A stretch of 64,000 nucleotides of DNA, taken from the NCBI RefSeq assembly GCF_002208095.1, contig NZ_CP017990.1, positions 4,836,001 through 4,900,000 on the forward strand. Reading direction: 5' to 3'. Both the position numbers and the translations under genes were made by a program. The notes beneath the pieces were generated by a model. It had not been told where the DNA came from and made no database searches. It saw only the letters and a program-made list of their open reading frames with translations. Shown in pieces: positions 26,106-35,759 of this stretch. Each line of letters begins with the position of its first letter. Position 1 is the first letter of the stretch. The DNA comes from Enterobacter cloacae complex sp. ECNIH7. Its GTDB lineage: Bacteria; Pseudomonadota; Gammaproteobacteria; Enterobacterales; Enterobacteriaceae.

Positions 26106-26948
26106 ATGCTCAGTTATCGCCACAGCTTCCACGCAGGCAACCACGCCGACGTCCTTAAACACACCGTTCAGAGCCTGATCATCGAATCGCTCAAAGAGAA
26201 AGAGAAGCCGTTTCTCTATCTGGACACGCACGCGGGCGCGGGCCGTTATCAGCTGAGCGGCGAGCATGCCGAGCGTACCGGTGAATATCTGGAAGGGATT
26301 GCCCGCATCTGGCAGCAGGACGACCTGCCTGCCGAGCTGGAGCCGTACATCGGCGTGGTGAATCACTTCAACCGTAACGGCCAGCTGCGCTACTACCCTG
26401 GCTCACCGCTGATTGCTCGCCAGCTGCTGCGCGAGCAGGACAGCCTCCAGCTGACCGAACTGCATCCGAGCGATTACCCGCTACTGCGTTCCGAATTTCA
26501 GAAAGACAGCCGCGCCCGCGTGGAAAAATCCGACGGTTACCAGCAGCTGAAAGCCAAGCTGCCGCCGGTTTCCCGCCGCGGCCTGGTGCTGATCGACCCG
26601 CCGTACGAAATCAAAACCGACTATCAGGCGGTGGTAACCGGTATCCACGAAGGCTACAAACGCTTTGCTACCGGCACCTATGCCCTGTGGTACCCGGTGG
26701 TGCTGCGCGCGCAAATCAAACGTATGATCAAAGACCTGGAAGCGACCGGCATCCGTAAGATCCTGCAGATCGAGCTGGCGGTACGCCCTGACAGCGATCA
26801 GCGCGGCATGACCGCCTCCGGCATGATTGTGATCAACCCGCCGTGGAAGCTTGAAGCGCAGATGAACAACGTGCTGCCGTGGCTGCATAAAACGCTGGTG
26901 CCAGCGGGTACAGGCCACGCCACCGTCAGTTGGATCGTGCCGGAGTAA
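26106..26948 (+). CDS. rlmJ: 23S rRNA (adenine2030-N6)-methyltransferase RlmJ
   Basis: SAM-dependent enzyme that makes m6A2030 in 23S rRNA. The 280-residue protein has the E. coli length and the catalytic motif GLVLIDPPYEIKTDY (DPPY) near residue 164. The N-terminus MLSYRHSFHAGNHADVLKH and the SAM-site YLDTHAGAGRYQL are conserved. It is divergent from prlC across 214 bases that hold both promoters. Confidence 0.95.
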   Translation: MLSYRHSFHAGNHADVLKHTVQSLIIESLKEKEKPFLYLDTHAGAGRYQLSGEHAERTGEYLEGIARIWQQDDLPAELEPYIGVVNHFNRNGQLRYYPGSPLIARQLLREQDSLQLTELHPSDYPLLRSEFQKDSRARVEKSDGYQQLKAKLPPVSRRGLVLIDPPYEIKTDYQAVVTGIHEGYKRFATGTYALWYPVVLRAQIKRMIKDLEATGIRKILQIELAVRPDSDQRGMTASGMIVINPPWKLEAQMNNVLPWLHKTLVPAGTGHATVSWIVPE

Positions 26949-27019
26949 TCGCAGCCATCGGTGGAAACTATTGATTTCAGGTATACAATCGCGGCAATTC
27001 ACGATTAAGGACAAAAGCT

Positions 27020-28372
27020 ATGACTAAGCATTATGACTACATCGCCATCGGCGGCGGCAGCGGCGGCATCGCCTCCATCAACCGTGCGGCCATGTACGGC
27101 CAGAAGTGCGCGCTGATTGAAGCCAAAGCGCTGGGCGGCACCTGCGTGAACGTGGGTTGTGTACCGAAGAAAGTGATGTGGCATGCGGCGCAGATCCGTG
27201 AAGCTATCCATATGTATGGCCCGGACTACGGCTTTGACACCACCATCAACCACTTCGACTGGGAAAAACTGATCGCCAGCCGTACCGCCTACATCGACCG
27301 CATTCACACCTCGTACGACAACGTGCTGGGTAAAAATAACGTTGACGTTATCCACGGTTTCGCCCGCTTTGTGGACGCGAAAACGATCGAAGTGAACGGC
27401 GAGACGATCACCGCCGATCACATCCTGATCGCCACCGGCGGTCGTCCGAGCCACCCGAACATCCCGGGCGTGGAATACGGCATCGACTCCGACGGTTTCT
27501 TCGAACTGCCTGCCCTGCCAAAACGCGTTGCCGTTGTTGGCGCGGGTTACATTGCGGTGGAACTGGCCGGCGTGATTAACGGCCTGGGCGCGGAAGCACA
27601 CCTGTTCGTACGTAAACACGCGCCGCTGCGCAGCTTTGACCCGCTGATTGTCGATACGCTGGTTGAAGTGATGAACACCGAAGGCCCGACCCTGCACACC
27701 AACGCCGTGCCAAAAGCGGTGGTGAAAAACGCGGACGGCAGCCTGACGCTTGAGCTGGAAGATGGCCGCAGCCAGACCGTCGATTGCCTGATCTGGGCGA
27801 TTGGCCGTGAACCTGCGAACGATAACTTCAACCTGGGCGTGACGGGCGTAAAAACCGACGAAAAAGGCTATATCGTCGTCGATAAATTCCAGAACACCAG
27901 CGTACCGGGCATTTATGCGGTCGGCGACAACACCGGCGCGGTTGAGCTGACGCCGGTCGCCGTTGCGGCGGGTCGTCGTCTCTCCGAGCGCCTGTTCAAC
28001 AACAAGCCGGACGAGCATCTGGACTACAGCAACATCCCGACCGTGGTTTTCAGCCACCCGCCAATCGGCACCGTCGGCTTAACCGAGCCGCAGGCGCGTG
28101 AGCAGTACGGCGACGACCAGGTGAAAGTGTATAAATCGGCATTTACCGCGATGTACACCGCCGTCACCTCTCACCGTCAGCCGTGCCGCATGAAGCTGGT
28201 CTGCGTCGGTCCGGAAGAGAAGATTGTCGGTATCCACGGCATCGGTTTTGGTATGGACGAGATCCTGCAGGGCTTCGCCGTGGCGCTGAAGATGGGCGCA
28301 ACCAAGAAAGACTTCGACAACACGGTGGCCATCCACCCGACGGCCGCGGAAGAGTTTGTTACTATGCGTTAA
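27020..28372 (+). CDS. gor: glutathione-disulfide reductase
   Basis: NADPH-dependent flavoenzyme that keeps glutathione reduced in the cytoplasm. The 450-residue protein has the E. coli length. It has the FAD motif [15 protein letters not shown], redox-active Cys42 and Cys47 in [13 protein letters not shown], the NADPH motif [14 protein letters not shown], and the C-terminal HPTAAEEF with His439 acting as proton acceptor. The ATG follows AAGGAC. A clear terminator follows at 28378-28405. Confidence 0.97.
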   Translation: MTKHYDYIAIGGGSGGIASINRAAMYGQKCALIEAKALGGTCVNVGCVPKKVMWHAAQIREAIHMYGPDYGFDTTINHFDWEKLIASRTAYIDRIHTSYDNVLGKNNVDVIHGFARFVDAKTIEVNGETITADHILIATGGRPSHPNIPGVEYGIDSDGFFELPALPKRVAVVGAGYIAVELAGVINGLGAEAHLFVRKHAPLRSFDPLIVDTLVEVMNTEGPTLHTNAVPKAVVKNADGSLTLELEDGRSQTVDCLIWAIGREPANDNFNLGVTGVKTDEKGYIVVDKFQNTSVPGIYAVGDNTGAVELTPVAVAAGRRLSERLFNNKPDEHLDYSNIPTVVFSHPPIGTVGLTEPQAREQYGDDQVKVYKSAFTAMYTAVTSHRQPCRMKLVCVGPEEKIVGIHGIGFGMDEILQGFAVALKMGATKKDFDNTVAIHPTAAEEFVTMR

Positions 28373-28377
28373 TCCTG

Positions 28378-28405
28378 ATGCCCCTCTCCTGAGGGGCATT
28401 TTTTT
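28378..28405 (+). terminator. rho-independent terminator of gor
   Basis: ATGCCCCTC and GAGGGGCAT form a 9-base stem with a TCCT loop, followed by seven T (28399-28405). The rest of the gap to treF is AT-rich and holds the treF promoter; no other gene is seen. Confidence 0.9.
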
Positions 28406-28553
28406 AACATTCATAAATCGTTGCAAAACGAATGCTCTGAAAATAGTGATCTACCGCACATTTCCCTCCCCATCTACCGAAGCGAATGTCTACGCTTATA
28501 AGACGCCCGGATAAACCTGTCTTTTGAACACACAACCGGAGGTCCCTATCACC

Positions 28554-30203
28554 ATGTTCAACCAGAAACTACAGGCTACCGAGAACATCGAGTTCGAGAT
28601 TGCAGAAGAGCTGCGCTACGAGACCGATCCCTGCGAGTTGAAACTGGATGAAATGATTGAGGCGGAGCCGGAACCCGAAATGATCGAGGGGCTCCCCGCC
28701 TCCGATGCGTTGACGCCCGCAGACCGCTATCTTGAACTGTTCGAGCATGTGCAGTCGACGCGGCTGTTTGCGGACAGTAAAACCTTCCCCGACTGCGCGC
28801 CGAAGATGGATCCGTTAGATATCCTGATCCGCTACCGCAAGGTCAGACGCCACCGGGATTTCGACCTGCGCCAGTTTGTGGAGAACCACTTCTGGATGCC
28901 GGAAACGTACGGCACAGAATATGTCTCCGACCCGGGACTCTCCCTGAAAGAGCACATTGATAACCTGTGGCCGGTGCTGACGCGCGAGCCGCAGGATCAT
29001 ATTCCCTGGTCTTCCCTGCTGGCCCTGCCGCAGGCCTATATCGTCCCCGGCGGGCGATTCAGCGAGACCTACTACTGGGATTCCTATTTCTCCATGCTGG
29101 GGCTGGCGGAGAGTGGCCGTAACGATCTGCTCAAGTGTATGGCGGACAACTTTGCCTGGCTGATTGAACGCTACGGGCATATCCCCAACGGCAACCGCAC
29201 CTATTATCTCAGCCGCTCGCAGCCGCCGGTCTTTGCCCTGATGGTGGAGCTGTTCGAGGAGGACGGCGTGCGCGGTGCGAAACGCTATCTGGATCACCTC
29301 AAAATGGAGTACGCCTTCTGGATGGACGGCGCGGAGTCGCTGCTGCTTAACCAGGCCTACCGCAGCGCCGTGCGCATGCCGGACGGTTCACTGCTCAACC
29401 GCTACTGGGACGACCGTGATACCCCGCGCGACGAATCGTGGATTGAGGACGTGGAAACTGCCCGCCACTCGGGTCGTCCGCCCAATGAGGTGTATCGCGA
29501 CCTGCGCGCGGGTGCGGCGTCCGGCTGGGATTACTCGTCCCGCTGGCTGCGCGATCCGTCGCGGCTCGCCAGCATCCGCACGACGCAGTTTATCCCCATC
29601 GATCTGAACGCCTTCCTGTTCAAGCTGGAAAGCGCTATCGCCAACATCTCCGCGTCGAAAGGGGATAAAGAGACGGCAGAGGCGTTCCGCCAGAAAGCCA
29701 ACGATCGCCGCGCGGCGGTGAACCGCTATCTGTGGGACGAGGAGAGCGGCTGCTACCGCGATTACGACTGGCGACGCGAAGAGCTGGCGCTGTTTTCTGC
29801 CGCCAGCATTGTGCCGCTGTATGTTGGAATGGCGACGCACGAGCAGGCAGAACGTTTGTCTGATGCGGTCAAATCGCGGCTGCTGACCCCAGGTGGAATT
29901 CTGGCGACCGAGTACGAAACCAGCGAGCAGTGGGATAAACCCAACGGCTGGGCGCCGCTGCAGTGGATGGCGATTCAGGGGTTCAAGCAGTACGGCAACG
30001 ACTCGCTGGGCGATGAGATCGCCTGGAGCTGGCTGCATACGGTGAACCATTTTTATAAGACGCATCACAAGCTGATTGAGAAGTATCACATCGCCAGCAG
30101 CACGCCGCGCGAAGGCGGCGGGGGTGAGTATCCGCTGCAGGACGGTTTCGGCTGGACGAACGGCGTGGTGCGGCGGCTGATTGGGTTGTATGGGGAGCCT
30201 TAA
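28554..30203 (+). CDS. treF: cytoplasmic trehalase
   Basis: Hydrolyses trehalose to glucose in the cytoplasm (GH37). The 549-residue product has the E. coli length. Both trehalase signatures are present: [14 protein letters not shown] near residue 170 and [15 protein letters not shown] near residue 467, plus a glycine-rich [18 protein letters not shown]. There is no signal peptide, which separates it from periplasmic TreA. The ATG at 28554 gives the E. coli-like MFNQKLQ; a TTG frame 30 bases upstream precedes the GGAGG and is rejected. In E. coli a large acid-resistance island lies between gor and treF; here only 181 bases separate them. Confidence 0.95.
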   Translation: MFNQKLQATENIEFEIAEELRYETDPCELKLDEMIEAEPEPEMIEGLPASDALTPADRYLELFEHVQSTRLFADSKTFPDCAPKMDPLDILIRYRKVRRHRDFDLRQFVENHFWMPETYGTEYVSDPGLSLKEHIDNLWPVLTREPQDHIPWSSLLALPQAYIVPGGRFSETYYWDSYFSMLGLAESGRNDLLKCMADNFAWLIERYGHIPNGNRTYYLSRSQPPVFALMVELFEEDGVRGAKRYLDHLKMEYAFWMDGAESLLLNQAYRSAVRMPDGSLLNRYWDDRDTPRDESWIEDVETARHSGRPPNEVYRDLRAGAASGWDYSSRWLRDPSRLASIRTTQFIPIDLNAFLFKLESAIANISASKGDKETAEAFRQKANDRRAAVNRYLWDEESGCYRDYDWRREELALFSAASIVPLYVGMATHEQAERLSDAVKSRLLTPGGILATEYETSEQWDKPNGWAPLQWMAIQGFKQYGNDSLGDEIAWSWLHTVNHFYKTHHKLIEKYHIASSTPREGGGGEYPLQDGFGWTNGVVRRLIGLYGEP

Positions 30204-30220
30204 GCGGGGTGCGGTCTGGT

Positions 30221-30322
30221 GCCCTCACCCTCACCCTAATCCTCTCCCCATAGGGGAGAGGGGACTGCACGGTGCGCTCTTCATCTCCCTCGTCCCTATG
30301 GGGAGAGGGCTGGGGTGAGGGG
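30221..30322. repeat. inverted pair of short hairpin repeats, copies 3a and 3b
   Basis: One copy (30221-30265) has CCTCTCCCC-ATA-GGGGAGAGG. A second in reverse orientation (30286-30322) reads CCCTATGGGGAGAGGGCTGGGGTGAG in the opposite sense. The head-to-head pair, about 20 bases apart, resembles a BIME built of two REP units. It lies between convergent treF and the STY4199-like gene. Confidence 0.8.
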
Positions 30323-30328
30323 AAAATG

Positions 30329-31918
30329 TTAGCGAATCACCTCATAAATGGCAGTCTGAATGGACTGCCATTTTTTCGTGGTGGCATCCGGCTGCGACTG
30401 CGCGCGGCGTGTGGCCATGTCGAGATCGTGCTGCTGGCGTTTCACCACCGCAGGAACGGTGCAGAAAGCTTTGAGATACTCTTTACGTACCGAGGTCAGA
30501 GACTCGCCGTTCGACATGGCGTGGCTGAGCGTGTTGATGAAGCGACGGCACGGCTTCTCTTCCACCATGTTCTGCCGGTAGCGTAACATCAACTCCAGCA
30601 CATCGTCATAGCCTGCCGACATCGCCTCTTCGGTCCAGGAGAGCTTCCAGTCCATGCCGCCCTGCAAAAACAGCAGGGTCACGCGGGTATCGTTGCGGTT
30701 AATGGCCGAGCGGAAATTATTCTCGTCCCAGGTGACCCCCATGCGCGTGAGCGTTTCGCGCGAAGAAGGCGTCTCGCGCATTTCCTGCGGAGAAGCCGCT
30801 TCAGCCGCGCTGGCGGTTGCAGGCTGCGGTTTGCTGCTGGTCACCAGCCAGAAGCCCCCCGCCACGATAGCAATCACCATGACGCCAACCGCCCCCCATA
30901 GCACACCGGAAATGAGCTGCTCGCGTTGTTCGGGGGTACGCGGCGCGCGCTGGGTCGGCTTTTCAATGGTGTCACGGACTTCAAACAGATCCCCACCGGT
31001 GACCCGATCCATTTTCTGCGCCTTTTCCCAGAAGGTATGCAATTCGCTGGCATCTACCGCCATGAATCCGGCCGGATTGACGCGCGTTCTCCCCTCTTCA
31101 AACGCGCGCTGAACGGGCCGCGCGATCTGCGCGTAGTAGTTATCCAGCAGCTGGATTTGCGCCGGGCTTAACGTTTTCTGGACGGTGATGTTGTTACGGA
31201 TTTGCCGAATGTCATCGAGGAAGGTTTGCAGCGTTTTGCGCGGTTCAACCAGCAGCGTCAGCATGGACGGGTCGCTGAACAGCGAAGCGTAATAGCGGCT
31301 GAACTCTTTTTTATCCACCAGCATCTGCGCCAGTTCGCTGAACATCATGCCGCTGAGGACATCATTGATCTCGCCAAGCTTCAGCCAGCGCCGCACGCGG
31401 TCAGCGTTAAACAGGGTCTTGAGATGGTTGTTCAGCCGCACCTGATCGGGCCAGGCCTGCTGGATGAGCCCTTTAATCATCAGCTCAATCGCGCGTACCT
31501 GCTTGTGCGCCTGCTGCTGCTGGAGTTCGCTTCCCGGTGCCAGGTCAGTGCTGTAGGTCAACAGCGGCTGCTGCAGGCGAAGATGTTCCAGAGCGGTCAC
31601 AAACCGCATCGCCGCAATAAGCTGGTTTTCACTCACATCCTGTCCGCTTTCATACTGCGGAACGCGCTGCTGCAGCAGGCGCAGCTGGAGCGTAAATTCC
31701 GACATCTCGGCATCATTCAGGTTGAGTTTTTTCGCAACGGCTCCCCAGCCGCCCAGAGCTAATCGCGCGCTGTCGAGTTGTTCCAGGAACCAGCGTGGAT
31801 CTTTGCCCTCAGAAGCATGTACATTCAGAAGGAGTAAAATTTCCACCGACGCATGGCGAATGACCGCCAGACAGTGTTCAAACTGTTCGCGAATATGATG
31901 TGATGTGCTGAGAGTCAT
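30329..31918 (-). CDS. STY4199-like HEPN-domain membrane protein
   Basis: A 529-residue protein that I recognise as the enterobacterial STY4199 family described as HEPN-domain-containing; the biological role is not established. Visible layout: a long helical N-terminal region (1-340), one membrane helix (about 347-367, GAVGVMVIAIVAGGFWLV), a low-complexity Ala/Ser/Pro linker, and an ankyrin-like stretch (NNFRSAINRNDTRVTLLFLQ and following). Two segments satisfy the loose HEPN RNase pattern R-x4-6-H: Arg10-His15 and Arg459-His466; neither is proven catalytic. It replaces E. coli yhjB in this position. It has no obvious partner gene. Confidence 0.65.
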   Translation of the reverse strand: MTLSTSHHIREQFEHCLAVIRHASVEILLLLNVHASEGKDPRWFLEQLDSARLALGGWGAVAKKLNLNDAEMSEFTLQLRLLQQRVPQYESGQDVSENQLIAAMRFVTALEHLRLQQPLLTYSTDLAPGSELQQQQAHKQVRAIELMIKGLIQQAWPDQVRLNNHLKTLFNADRVRRWLKLGEINDVLSGMMFSELAQMLVDKKEFSRYYASLFSDPSMLTLLVEPRKTLQTFLDDIRQIRNNITVQKTLSPAQIQLLDNYYAQIARPVQRAFEEGRTRVNPAGFMAVDASELHTFWEKAQKMDRVTGGDLFEVRDTIEKPTQRAPRTPEQREQLISGVLWGAVGVMVIAIVAGGFWLVTSSKPQPATASAAEAASPQEMRETPSSRETLTRMGVTWDENNFRSAINRNDTRVTLLFLQGGMDWKLSWTEEAMSAGYDDVLELMLRYRQNMVEEKPCRRFINTLSHAMSNGESLTSVRKEYLKAFCTVPAVVKRQQHDLDMATRRAQSQPDATTKKWQSIQTAIYEVIR

Positions 31919-32066
31919 TGTTTTCCTTAAGCGACAACGAAGACATCCGGAATGGGCACGAAACGCCCTTTATTCTTTTTATTTATACGCGGTTAACCAT
32001 ACCTGACTTTCTGTTGAAATAAAGTGACAACCCTAAAATGATTTAAAATGTTTCAGGAGAATCTGA

Positions 32067-32606
32067 ATGCCAGTTTTAATTACCTCTCGCCTGACCTGTT
32101 CGCCCCTTCAGGAACAAGACTGGCCCTTTTTTCTGGCGCTACAGCAGCACCCGGACGTGATGCGCTTTGTGGCGGAAGATCGTCCCGTCGCGGCGATCCG
32201 CGAGGCGTTTGATTCGCGCCTGGCCCCATGGGCACCGGGCAGCGCCCACTGGCTTTGTCTCGTCGTACGTGACACCGCCTCACAGGCCCCGCTGGGCGTT
32301 ACCGGGTATATTCATCGGGAGGAGGACTGCGCAGAAGTGGGCTTCCTTTTCGCACCCGAGGCGCAGGGGAAAGGTTACGGCTTTGAATCCCTGAAAGCGC
32401 TTTGCGATTACGCTTTTCATCAGGGCGGTATACGGCGACTCACCGCCACCGTCACCGCGGGAAATGTCGCGTCAAGACGCCTGCTGGAAAAAGCCCGCTT
32501 TCGCCTGGAAGGTGAATTACGCGAAAGCTATTACCTTGCGGGGCGCTGGCAAAATGACTGGCTATTTGGTTTATTACAGCAGGAATACCTGAATAATAAT
32601 TCCTGA
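32067..32606 (+). CDS. GNAT-family N-acetyltransferase (RimJ/RimL-like)
   Basis: A 179-residue acetyltransferase. The acetyl-CoA motif A is VGFLFAPEAQGKGYGFESL (Q-x-x-G-x-G), followed by RRLTATVTAGNVASRRLLEK and RLEGELRESYY, the usual RimJ/RimL ending. Substrate is unknown. The ATG at 32067 has TCAGGAG at good spacing. It is divergent from the STY4199-like gene. Confidence 0.85.
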   Translation: MPVLITSRLTCSPLQEQDWPFFLALQQHPDVMRFVAEDRPVAAIREAFDSRLAPWAPGSAHWLCLVVRDTASQAPLGVTGYIHREEDCAEVGFLFAPEAQGKGYGFESLKALCDYAFHQGGIRRLTATVTAGNVASRRLLEKARFRLEGELRESYYLAGRWQNDWLFGLLQQEYLNNNS

Positions 32607-32640
32607 CCAACCGCTTTTTAGCAGATATTTCCCGGACGTC

Positions 32641-32673
32641 GTTTCCTCTTTAATGTCACTATTAAGAGGAAAC
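32641..32673. other. strong hairpin in the gap after the GNAT gene
   Basis: GTTTCCTCTT-T-AAT (32641-32654) pairs with ATT-AAGAGGAAAC (32661-32673), with a GTCACT loop and one bulge. A second hairpin CGCTGA/TCAGCG follows near 32691-32710. Neither is followed by a T-run. Together they lead into the small reading frame at 32763. Confidence 0.5.
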
Positions 32674-32762
32674 GAATATCAAACGTCATTCGCTGAAAAT
32701 ATTCTCAGCGGCCGCTGCGTTAATAAAAAAACATCCGGGTCTTTCTCTGGAGAAATATCGTG

Positions 32763-32834
32763 ATGAAAATGGGTTATCGGCTATGGCTGCCTGCGTTCTT
32801 TATCACTGTCAGTATGCAGACACATCCATACTAA
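32763..32834 (+). CDS. possible 23-residue hydrophobic peptide
   Basis: A short frame encodes MKMGYRLWLPAFFITVSMQT and three more residues, with a hydrophobic centre and basic start, preceded by CTGGAGAAATATCGTG as a possible Shine-Dalgarno. A hairpin with GGGC/GCCC and CTTA/TAAG arms (32842-32865) follows. It could be a small membrane peptide or a leader peptide, or chance. I do not recognise it as any known type I toxin (Ibs, Ldr, TisB, Hok). Confidence 0.25.
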   Translation: MKMGYRLWLPAFFITVSMQTHPY

Positions 32835-32873
32835 GGGTTTCCTTAAGGGGCTCCTTCGCCCTAAGCCCGTGTA

Positions 32874-33632
32874 TCACAGGAACATACCGCCTGATACTTC
32901 AATACGTTGCGCATTCATCCAGCCCAGCTTATCGCTGAGCAGTGCCGCAATGGCATCGCCAATATCGTCCGGCAGCCCCACCCGTCCCAGCGCCGTCTGC
33001 GAGGCCAGAAGCTGATTCAGCTCCGCGTTGTCGCGCACGCGTCCGCCTCCAAAGTCAGTTTCTATCGCGCCCGGCGCAATGATATTGACGGAAATTCCGC
33101 GCGCGCCCAGCTCTTTCGCCTGATAACGCGTCAGCACTTCCATCGCCCCCTTCATGGCCGCGTAGGTCCCTGAGCCCGGCTGGGTAAAACGGGCCAGCCC
33201 GCTGGAGACGTTGAGGATACGACCCCCGTCGTTAAGCAGCGGCAGCAGGCGCTGGGTCAGGAAGAAAGGTCCTTTGAAATGAATGTTCAGCGCTTCATCA
33301 AACTGAGCCTCCGTCGTGTCGGCATAGGGCGCGTATAAACCCGTTCCGGCATTGTTCAATAAATAGTCAAAGGTTTCGCGCTGCCAGACGGTCTTAAGGG
33401 TTTCCTGAAGCTGTCGGGCAAAATGATCAAAACTCGTGATATCACCGACGTTGAGCTGTAATGCCGCTGCGTTGACGCCTTTTTGCTGAATTTCATGCAC
33501 AACATCCAGCGCTTCCTGCTGGCTACGGTTGTATGTCAGGACAATTCCCGTGCCGTCTGCCGCCAGCTTTAACGCAGCGTTTTTGCCCAGACCACGGCTA
33601 CCACCCGTCACTAATGCGATACGTTCACTCAT
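32874..33632 (-). CDS. SDR-family oxidoreductase
   Basis: A 252-residue classical short-chain dehydrogenase with TGGSRGLGKNAA (cofactor), LLNNAGTG, NVSSGLARF (Ser) and YAAMK (Tyr-Lys). The E-V-S-G-G-M ending is typical. Substrate unknown. Two ATGs (33635 and 33632) follow GAGG, and the second has standard spacing. It is divergent from the yhjC-type LysR gene with 119 bases between them, so that regulator probably controls it. Confidence 0.87.
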   Translation of the reverse strand: MSERIALVTGGSRGLGKNAALKLAADGTGIVLTYNRSQQEALDVVHEIQQKGVNAAALQLNVGDITSFDHFARQLQETLKTVWQRETFDYLLNNAGTGLYAPYADTTEAQFDEALNIHFKGPFFLTQRLLPLLNDGGRILNVSSGLARFTQPGSGTYAAMKGAMEVLTRYQAKELGARGISVNIIAPGAIETDFGGGRVRDNAELNQLLASQTALGRVGLPDDIGDAIAALLSDKLGWMNAQRIEVSGGMFL

Positions 33633-33751
33633 CATAAACCTCGTTTTGGCTGTTAAGGAGATTGAGAAAGAGCTTATTAGGTGATAGAAAATCAATAAAG
33701 ATGGGTTAAAACGCTTCACTGTTTCACCAGAAACAACAATGAGCTTCCTCT

Positions 33752-34651
33752 ATGGATAAAATTCACGCAATGCAGCTGTTCGTCCGCGTCGCGGAACTGG
33801 AAAGTTTTTCCCGCGCGGCCGAAACATTAACCCTGCCGAAAGGCAGCGTCTCGCGGCAAATTCAGGCTCTGGAAAACCGGCTTGGCACCCAGCTATTGCA
33901 CCGCACCACGCGCCGCGTCAGCCTGACGCAGGACGGCATGGTCTATTACGAACGGGCGAAAGATCTGCTGGCAAACCTTGATGAACTCGACGGTATGTTT
34001 CAGCACGATCCCTCCAGCATCAGCGGTCGGCTCCGCGTGGATATGCCCGTCGGCGTTGCTCGAAATTTAGTCATCCCCAAACTGCCTGCTTTTCTGCAGC
34101 ACTATCCGGGCATTGAACTCGAGCTCAGCAGCAGCGATCGTCTGGTGGATGTGATCCGCGAAGGTTTTGATTGCGTGGTGCGCGTCGGCACTTTGAAGGA
34201 TTCAGGGCTGATTGCCCGTCCGCTGGGCAAGCTGTCGGTGATTAACTGCGCCAGCCCGGACTATCTGGCGCGATTTGGCTATCCGGAAACCCTGGACGAT
34301 TTAGGCTCGCACGCCGTGATCCACTACGCCGCGATGCTGGGAACCCGCCCGCAGGGCTTTGAGTTTTATAACGGCAGTGCGACGCAGTGGATTAAAACGG
34401 GCGGGGTGTTAACCGTCAACAGCACGGAAACTTACCAGGCTGCCTGTCTCGCCGGGCTGGGCATTATTCAGGTTCCGCGGGTTGGGGTGCGCGATTTACT
34501 GCGCGCGAAGAAACTGATTGAGATCCTCCCGCAATACCGGGCCGAACCGATGCCCGTCTCCCTGATTTACCCTCACCGCCGCAACCTCTCCCGCCGGGTC
34601 CATCTGTTCATGGAGTGGCTTACCGAACTCACAAAAGCTTACGTGGACTAG
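33752..34651 (+). CDS. yhjC: LysR-family transcriptional regulator YhjC
   Basis: A 299-residue LysR protein. It begins MDKIHAMQLFVRVAELESFS and matches E. coli YhjC along its length, with the helix-turn-helix SRAAETLTLPKGSVSRQIQALE. It keeps its E. coli position before yhjD. Here it is divergent from an SDR gene, a common LysR-target arrangement, so control of that SDR is the likely role. No experimental target is known to me. Confidence 0.85.
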   Translation: MDKIHAMQLFVRVAELESFSRAAETLTLPKGSVSRQIQALENRLGTQLLHRTTRRVSLTQDGMVYYERAKDLLANLDELDGMFQHDPSSISGRLRVDMPVGVARNLVIPKLPAFLQHYPGIELELSSSDRLVDVIREGFDCVVRVGTLKDSGLIARPLGKLSVINCASPDYLARFGYPETLDDLGSHAVIHYAAMLGTRPQGFEFYNGSATQWIKTGGVLTVNSTETYQAACLAGLGIIQVPRVGVRDLLRAKKLIEILPQYRAEPMPVSLIYPHRRNLSRRVHLFMEWLTELTKAYVD

Positions 34652-34703
34652 CCGCAAGCTATAATTCAAAAACACATCCAGCTCAACGAAAAGGAAAATG
34701 CGC

Positions 34704-35729
34704 GTGACGCCGGAAAACAACCCGCAACGACCCACCCAACATTTAGAGTATGAACCCGTCAAAAAGATGGAAACCGGGCCAGAAGAGGCCAAAACGCCAG
34801 GCACCGCCAGCAAAGCGCTGGGGACCGTCACCGGCATCGCCGCGAGAATTCAGCAGTTTCCCATGATTGCGCACCTGATACGCGCCACAGAACGGTTTAA
34901 TGACCGCATGGGGAACCAGTTTGGTGCCGCCATCACCTATTTTTCCTTCCTGTCGATGATCCCAATCCTGATGGTGTCGTTTGCGGCAGCCGGTTTTGTG
35001 CTCGCGTCGCACCCGACGCTACTGCAGGATATCTTCAATAAAATCCTGAATAACGTCAGTGACCCGACCCTTGCCAGCACCCTCAAGAGCACCATCAATA
35101 CCGCCGTTCAGCAGCGTATCACCGTGGGTATCGTCGGTTTGCTGATTGCGCTTTACTCCGGCGTTAACTGGATGGGCAACCTGCGCGAGGCCATCCGCGC
35201 CCAGTCGCGCGACGTCTGGGAGCGTAAGCCGCAGGACGAGGAGAAAATCTGGGTGAAGTATCTCCGCGATTTTGTTTCGCTGATTGGCCTGCTCGTCGCG
35301 CTGATCGTGACGCTTTCCATTACCTCCGTGGCGGGCTCGGCGCAGCAGATGATCATCTCCGCGCTCTACCTTGATTACATCGAATGGCTGAAGCCCGCCT
35401 GGCGCGGCATTGGGCTGGCCATTTCCATCTTTGCCAACTACCTGCTGTTCTTCTGGATCTTCTGGCGCTTGCCCCGCCATCGTCCGCGCAAGAAGGCGCT
35501 GATTCGCGGCACGTTGATTGCGGCGATCGGCTTTGAGGTGATCAAAATCGTGATGACCTACACGCTGCCGTCGCTGGTGAAATCCCCTTCTGGCGCGGCG
35601 TTTGGCTCGGTGCTGGGACTGATGGCCTTCTTCTACTTTTTCGCGCGCCTGACCCTGTTCTGCGCGGCATGGATTGCCACCGCCGAATACAAAGGCGACA
35701 CGCGAATGCCCGGTAAAACGCACCGCTAG
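34704..35729 (+). CDS. yhjD: inner membrane protein YhjD (YihY/BrkB family)
   Basis: A roughly 341-residue membrane protein with about six helices, nearly identical to E. coli YhjD in the core (NQFGAAITYFSFLSMIPILM, INTAVQQR, SITSVAGSAQQMIISAL). In E. coli a point change in yhjD allows growth without Kdo on lipid A, which suggests a role in lipid export or envelope biogenesis. I prefer the GTG at 34704 (MTPENNPQRPTQ), which aligns with the E. coli start and suits the AAAAGG spacing. The ATG at 34698 is only two bases from that site. Confidence 0.9.
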   Translation: MTPENNPQRPTQHLEYEPVKKMETGPEEAKTPGTASKALGTVTGIAARIQQFPMIAHLIRATERFNDRMGNQFGAAITYFSFLSMIPILMVSFAAAGFVLASHPTLLQDIFNKILNNVSDPTLASTLKSTINTAVQQRITVGIVGLLIALYSGVNWMGNLREAIRAQSRDVWERKPQDEEKIWVKYLRDFVSLIGLLVALIVTLSITSVAGSAQQMIISALYLDYIEWLKPAWRGIGLAISIFANYLLFFWIFWRLPRHRPRKKALIRGTLIAAIGFEVIKIVMTYTLPSLVKSPSGAAFGSVLGLMAFFYFFARLTLFCAAWIATAEYKGDTRMPGKTHR

Positions 35730-35737
35730 CCCTGCTC

Positions 35738-35759
35738 TCGGGCTGAAATTTCAGCCCGA
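35738..35759. terminator. palindrome after yhjD
   Basis: A perfect 22-base palindrome (TCGGGCTGAAA and its complement) starts nine bases after the yhjD stop. The sequence after it is only mildly T-rich. The rest of the gap to yhjE (35760-35989) is AT-rich, holds the yhjE promoter and shows nothing else. Confidence 0.6.

Noticed and set aside
28524..28553. A TTG start for treF at 28524
   Set aside because: It lies before the GGAGG sequence and the added residues do not match trehalases. The ATG at 28554 gives the family length.
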